A stretch of DNA of 6,856 nt. Origin: an uncultured Acidobacteriota bacterium (GTDB lineage Bacteria > Acidobacteriota > Vicinamibacteria > Vicinamibacterales > UBA8438). Location of the stretch: contig CAJWMX010000157.1 in NCBI GenBank assembly GCA_913043805.1, forward strand, positions 1-6,856. The letters run 5' to 3'. Below the pieces are notes generated by a model. The model was not told the DNA's origin and ran no database searches. It was given only the letters and a program-made list of their open reading frames with translations. Below, in pieces: positions 5,258 through 6,856 of this stretch. Position 1 is the stretch's first letter. The number at the start of each line of letters is the position of its first letter. The translations under genes were made by a program, and so were the position numbers.

Positions 5258-6583
5258 GTGAACATCGCGGTGATTGGCGCCCAGTGGGGCGACGAGGGCA
5301 AGGGGAAGATAGTAGACCTGCTGACACCACGGGTGTCCGTGGTGGCGCGCTATCAAGGTGGTCACAACGCGGGGCACACCGTGATCGTGGGCGACGAGCA
5401 GTTCATCCTTCACCTGCTGCCGTCCGGCATTCTGCACCAGGGCGTGCGATGCATCATTGGCAACGGTGTCGTCGTCGACCCCGAGGCTCTCTTCAAGGAA
5501 GTCGACCTGCTGGCGACCCAGGGCATCGACGTTGGTGACCGACTTCTCATCAGCGACAAGGCGCATCTCGTTCTGCCGTATCACCGGGAACTGGAGGTGT
5601 TGGCTGAAGCGCGGAGGGGCGATCGGAAGATCGGCACCACATCGCGCGGCATCGGCCCCAGCTACGAGGACAAGGTCGGGCGCCGCGGCATCCGACTGGC
5701 GGACCTGTCCGACCGGAGCGACGAGGGTCCGTTGGCGCGCGCGATTCGCGAGAACGTGTCGTTACGCAATCGGGCCGTGGGCGGGGCCGAGGCCGACTGG
5801 CGTGTCGTGCATCGCGAGCTGCGGGCGGCGTGGGACGGACTCGAGCGCTGGGTGGGTGACGCGTCCCTGGCGTTGAGCCGTGCGATCGACGCGGGGGAGT
5901 GCGTGCTGTTCGAGGGTGCCCAAGGCACGATGCTCGACATCGACCACGGCACCTACCCGTTCGTGTCCTCCTCGAACGGCACGGTCGGTGGGATCTGCAC
6001 CGGCCTGGGCGTCGGGCCCCGCGCGGTCGGCGCGGTGCTGGGGATCGCCAAGGCCTACACGACCCGAGTCGGCGAAGGTCCCCTGCCGACCGAGCTGCAT
6101 GGGGCCGAGGGCGATGAGTTGCGCGAGAGCGGCGGAGAGTACGGCGCATCGACCGGGCGGCCTCGCCGCTGCGGGTGGTACGACGCCGTGGCGGTCCGCT
6201 ACGCCGTGCGCATCAACGGGATCGACGCGCTGGCGCTGACGAAGATGGACGTCCTCGACGAACTCGACGAGATCCCGATCTGCACCGGCTATCGCCACCG
6301 AGGAGGCGTGATTACCGAGTTTCCCACCAATGGCGCCGCGCTCATCGAGTGCGAGCCGATCTACGAGCGGCTGCCGGGATGGGATACTCCGACGGCCGGC
6401 GTGCGTCGATACGAAGACCTTCCCTCGGCGGCTCAGGCCTATGTGCGGCGCCTCGAAGAGGTGACCGGCGTGCCGGTCGCAATCGTGTCGACCGGCTCGG
6501 ACCGCGCGGACACGATTTTGGTCGAGGACGGACTGATCGACCGCTGGCAGTCCGAGCGGACCGTATCGGCGCCCGCATCCTGA
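5258..6583 (+). CDS. purA: Adenylosuccinate synthetase
   Basis: PurA joins IMP and aspartate using GTP to give adenylosuccinate, the first committed step from IMP to AMP, in the cytoplasm. The 441 residues match the family's usual 425-440. Visible motifs in order are QWGDEGKGK (9-17) with catalytic Asp12, GGHNAGHT (34-41) with catalytic His40, and GTTSRGIGPSYEDK (126-139). FEGAQGTMLDIDHGTYPFV (218-236) follows, then TTRVGEGPLPTEL (268-280), STGRPRRCGWYD (298-309), LTKMDVLD (327-334) and the guanine-site end STGSDR (411-416). No key residue is missing. The GTG start at 5258 begins directly at the first beta strand and has GAGGA 5 nt upstream. The last ten residues are a short unconserved tail. 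It is divergent from the ATPase gene and lies 70 nt before the peptidase gene, with no convincing terminator between. Confidence 0.98.
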   Translation: MNIAVIGAQWGDEGKGKIVDLLTPRVSVVARYQGGHNAGHTVIVGDEQFILHLLPSGILHQGVRCIIGNGVVVDPEALFKEVDLLATQGIDVGDRLLISDKAHLVLPYHRELEVLAEARRGDRKIGTTSRGIGPSYEDKVGRRGIRLADLSDRSDEGPLARAIRENVSLRNRAVGGAEADWRVVHRELRAAWDGLERWVGDASLALSRAIDAGECVLFEGAQGTMLDIDHGTYPFVSSSNGTVGGICTGLGVGPRAVGAVLGIAKAYTTRVGEGPLPTELHGAEGDELRESGGEYGASTGRPRRCGWYDAVAVRYAVRINGIDALALTKMDVLDELDEIPICTGYRHRGGVITEFPTNGAALIECEPIYERLPGWDTPTAGVRRYEDLPSAAQAYVRRLEEVTGVPVAIVSTGSDRADTILVEDGLIDRWQSERTVSAPAS

Positions 6584-6642
6584 CCGACGCCGTCGTGGGG
6601 CGGTGCGCGGAAGGCGCCGTTCGACCCGCTTCACTCATCTCT

Positions 6643-6648
6643 GAGGAG
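6643..6648 (+). promoter_or_regulatory. Ribosome binding site of the M2 peptidase gene
   Basis: GAGGAG lies 5 nt before the ATG at 6654. It is the strongest Shine-Dalgarno in the window and fixes the start of this truncated gene. Confidence 0.75.
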
Positions 6649-6653
6649 TCTCG

Positions 6654-6856
6654 ATGCGATCTGCGACTAGGGGGGGGTGGCGGTTGGCGTTGCTGTTGAC
6701 GGCAGTCTTGCCTTGGGCCGGCTGCGGCGACACCCTTCCGACGGCGGACGAAGCGGAGCGTTTCCTGGCTGAGGCCGAGCAGGAGCTGCTGTCGCTCTGG
6801 ATCGATGCGGGACGGGCCGCCTGGGTCCAGAGCACCTACATCACGGATGACACCAC
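6654..6856 (+). CDS. M2-family peptidyl-dipeptidase (ACE-like) lipoprotein, N-terminal part only
   Basis: The gene runs off the window after 67 codons. The product starts MRSATRGGWR, then a hydrophobic segment LALLLTAVLPWAGC (11-24) and a polar mature part. This is a signal peptide with a likely lipoprotein cysteine at Cys24; the -3 residue is Trp, so the lipobox is imperfect. The mature start TADEAERFLAEAEQELLSLW followed by AAWVQSTYITDDT resembles the N-terminal helices of bacterial peptidase family M2, zinc dipeptidyl-carboxypeptidases related to angiotensin-converting enzyme, acting outside the cytoplasm. The HEXXH zinc motif would lie far downstream and cannot be checked here. A run of eight G's (6670-6677) covers codons 6-8. 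The 70-nt gap to purA could allow co-transcription, but the functions are unrelated. Confidence 0.75.
   Translation, partial: MRSATRGGWRLALLLTAVLPWAGCGDTLPTADEAERFLAEAEQELLSLWIDAGRAAWVQSTYITDDT

Noticed and set aside
6601..6619. Possible hairpin (CGGTGC, 7-nt loop, GCGCCG with one G-U pair) after purA
   Set aside because: The stem is only 6 bp and no T-run follows. It is too weak to call a terminator in DNA this GC-rich.
5762..6634. 290-residue minus-strand ORF opposite purA
   Set aside because: It is a high-GC shadow of a fully conserved purA frame; its composition is Arg/His-rich with no recognisable domain.

Overview
This is a high-GC bacterial chromosomal window of housekeeping type. 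The evidence is an initiator tRNA, ftsB, cutA, rnc and purA, dense packing, GTG starts for three of the genes, and no sign of phage, IS or CRISPR sequence. The start of an M2 (ACE-like) peptidase lipoprotein beside purA and a VLCAD-like acyl-CoA dehydrogenase would suit a group such as Acidobacteriota or Gemmatimonadota. That placement is a guess from gene content only.

Layout, left to right. Positions 1-1522 (minus) hold a VLCAD/FadE-type acyl-CoA dehydrogenase broken by an in-frame TAG at 671-673. A second in-frame TAG lies at 23-25, and family-like coding continues past it to the window edge. A strong intrinsic terminator (1562-1588, minus) closes the next unit, a 77-nt initiator tRNA-fMet (1611-1687, minus) with its own sigma70-like promoter. 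A perfect 16-bp palindrome overlaps that promoter's -10 box. Further right are ftsB (1764-2186, minus) and, divergent from it, a rightward cluster: cutA, a small membrane protein, and an RNase III gene whose GTG start overlaps the preceding stop. The RNase III carries an extra N-terminal DUF2007-like domain.

The rnc gene meets a convergent STAND/MNS-type ATPase gene (3817-4962, minus), and the two genes share one palindromic CTAG for both stop codons. A 295-bp divergent intergenic region follows, with candidate promoters in both directions and small inverted repeats. It leads into purA (5258-6583, plus). The last 203 bases hold the signal peptide and N-terminus of an M2-family peptidyl-dipeptidase lipoprotein, cut by the window end.

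There is no obvious new multi-gene system here. The points most worth checking are the DUF2007-RNase III fusion, the double-amber acyl-CoA dehydrogenase, the arginine in the Walker A lysine position of the ATPase, and the palindrome over the initiator-tRNA promoter.
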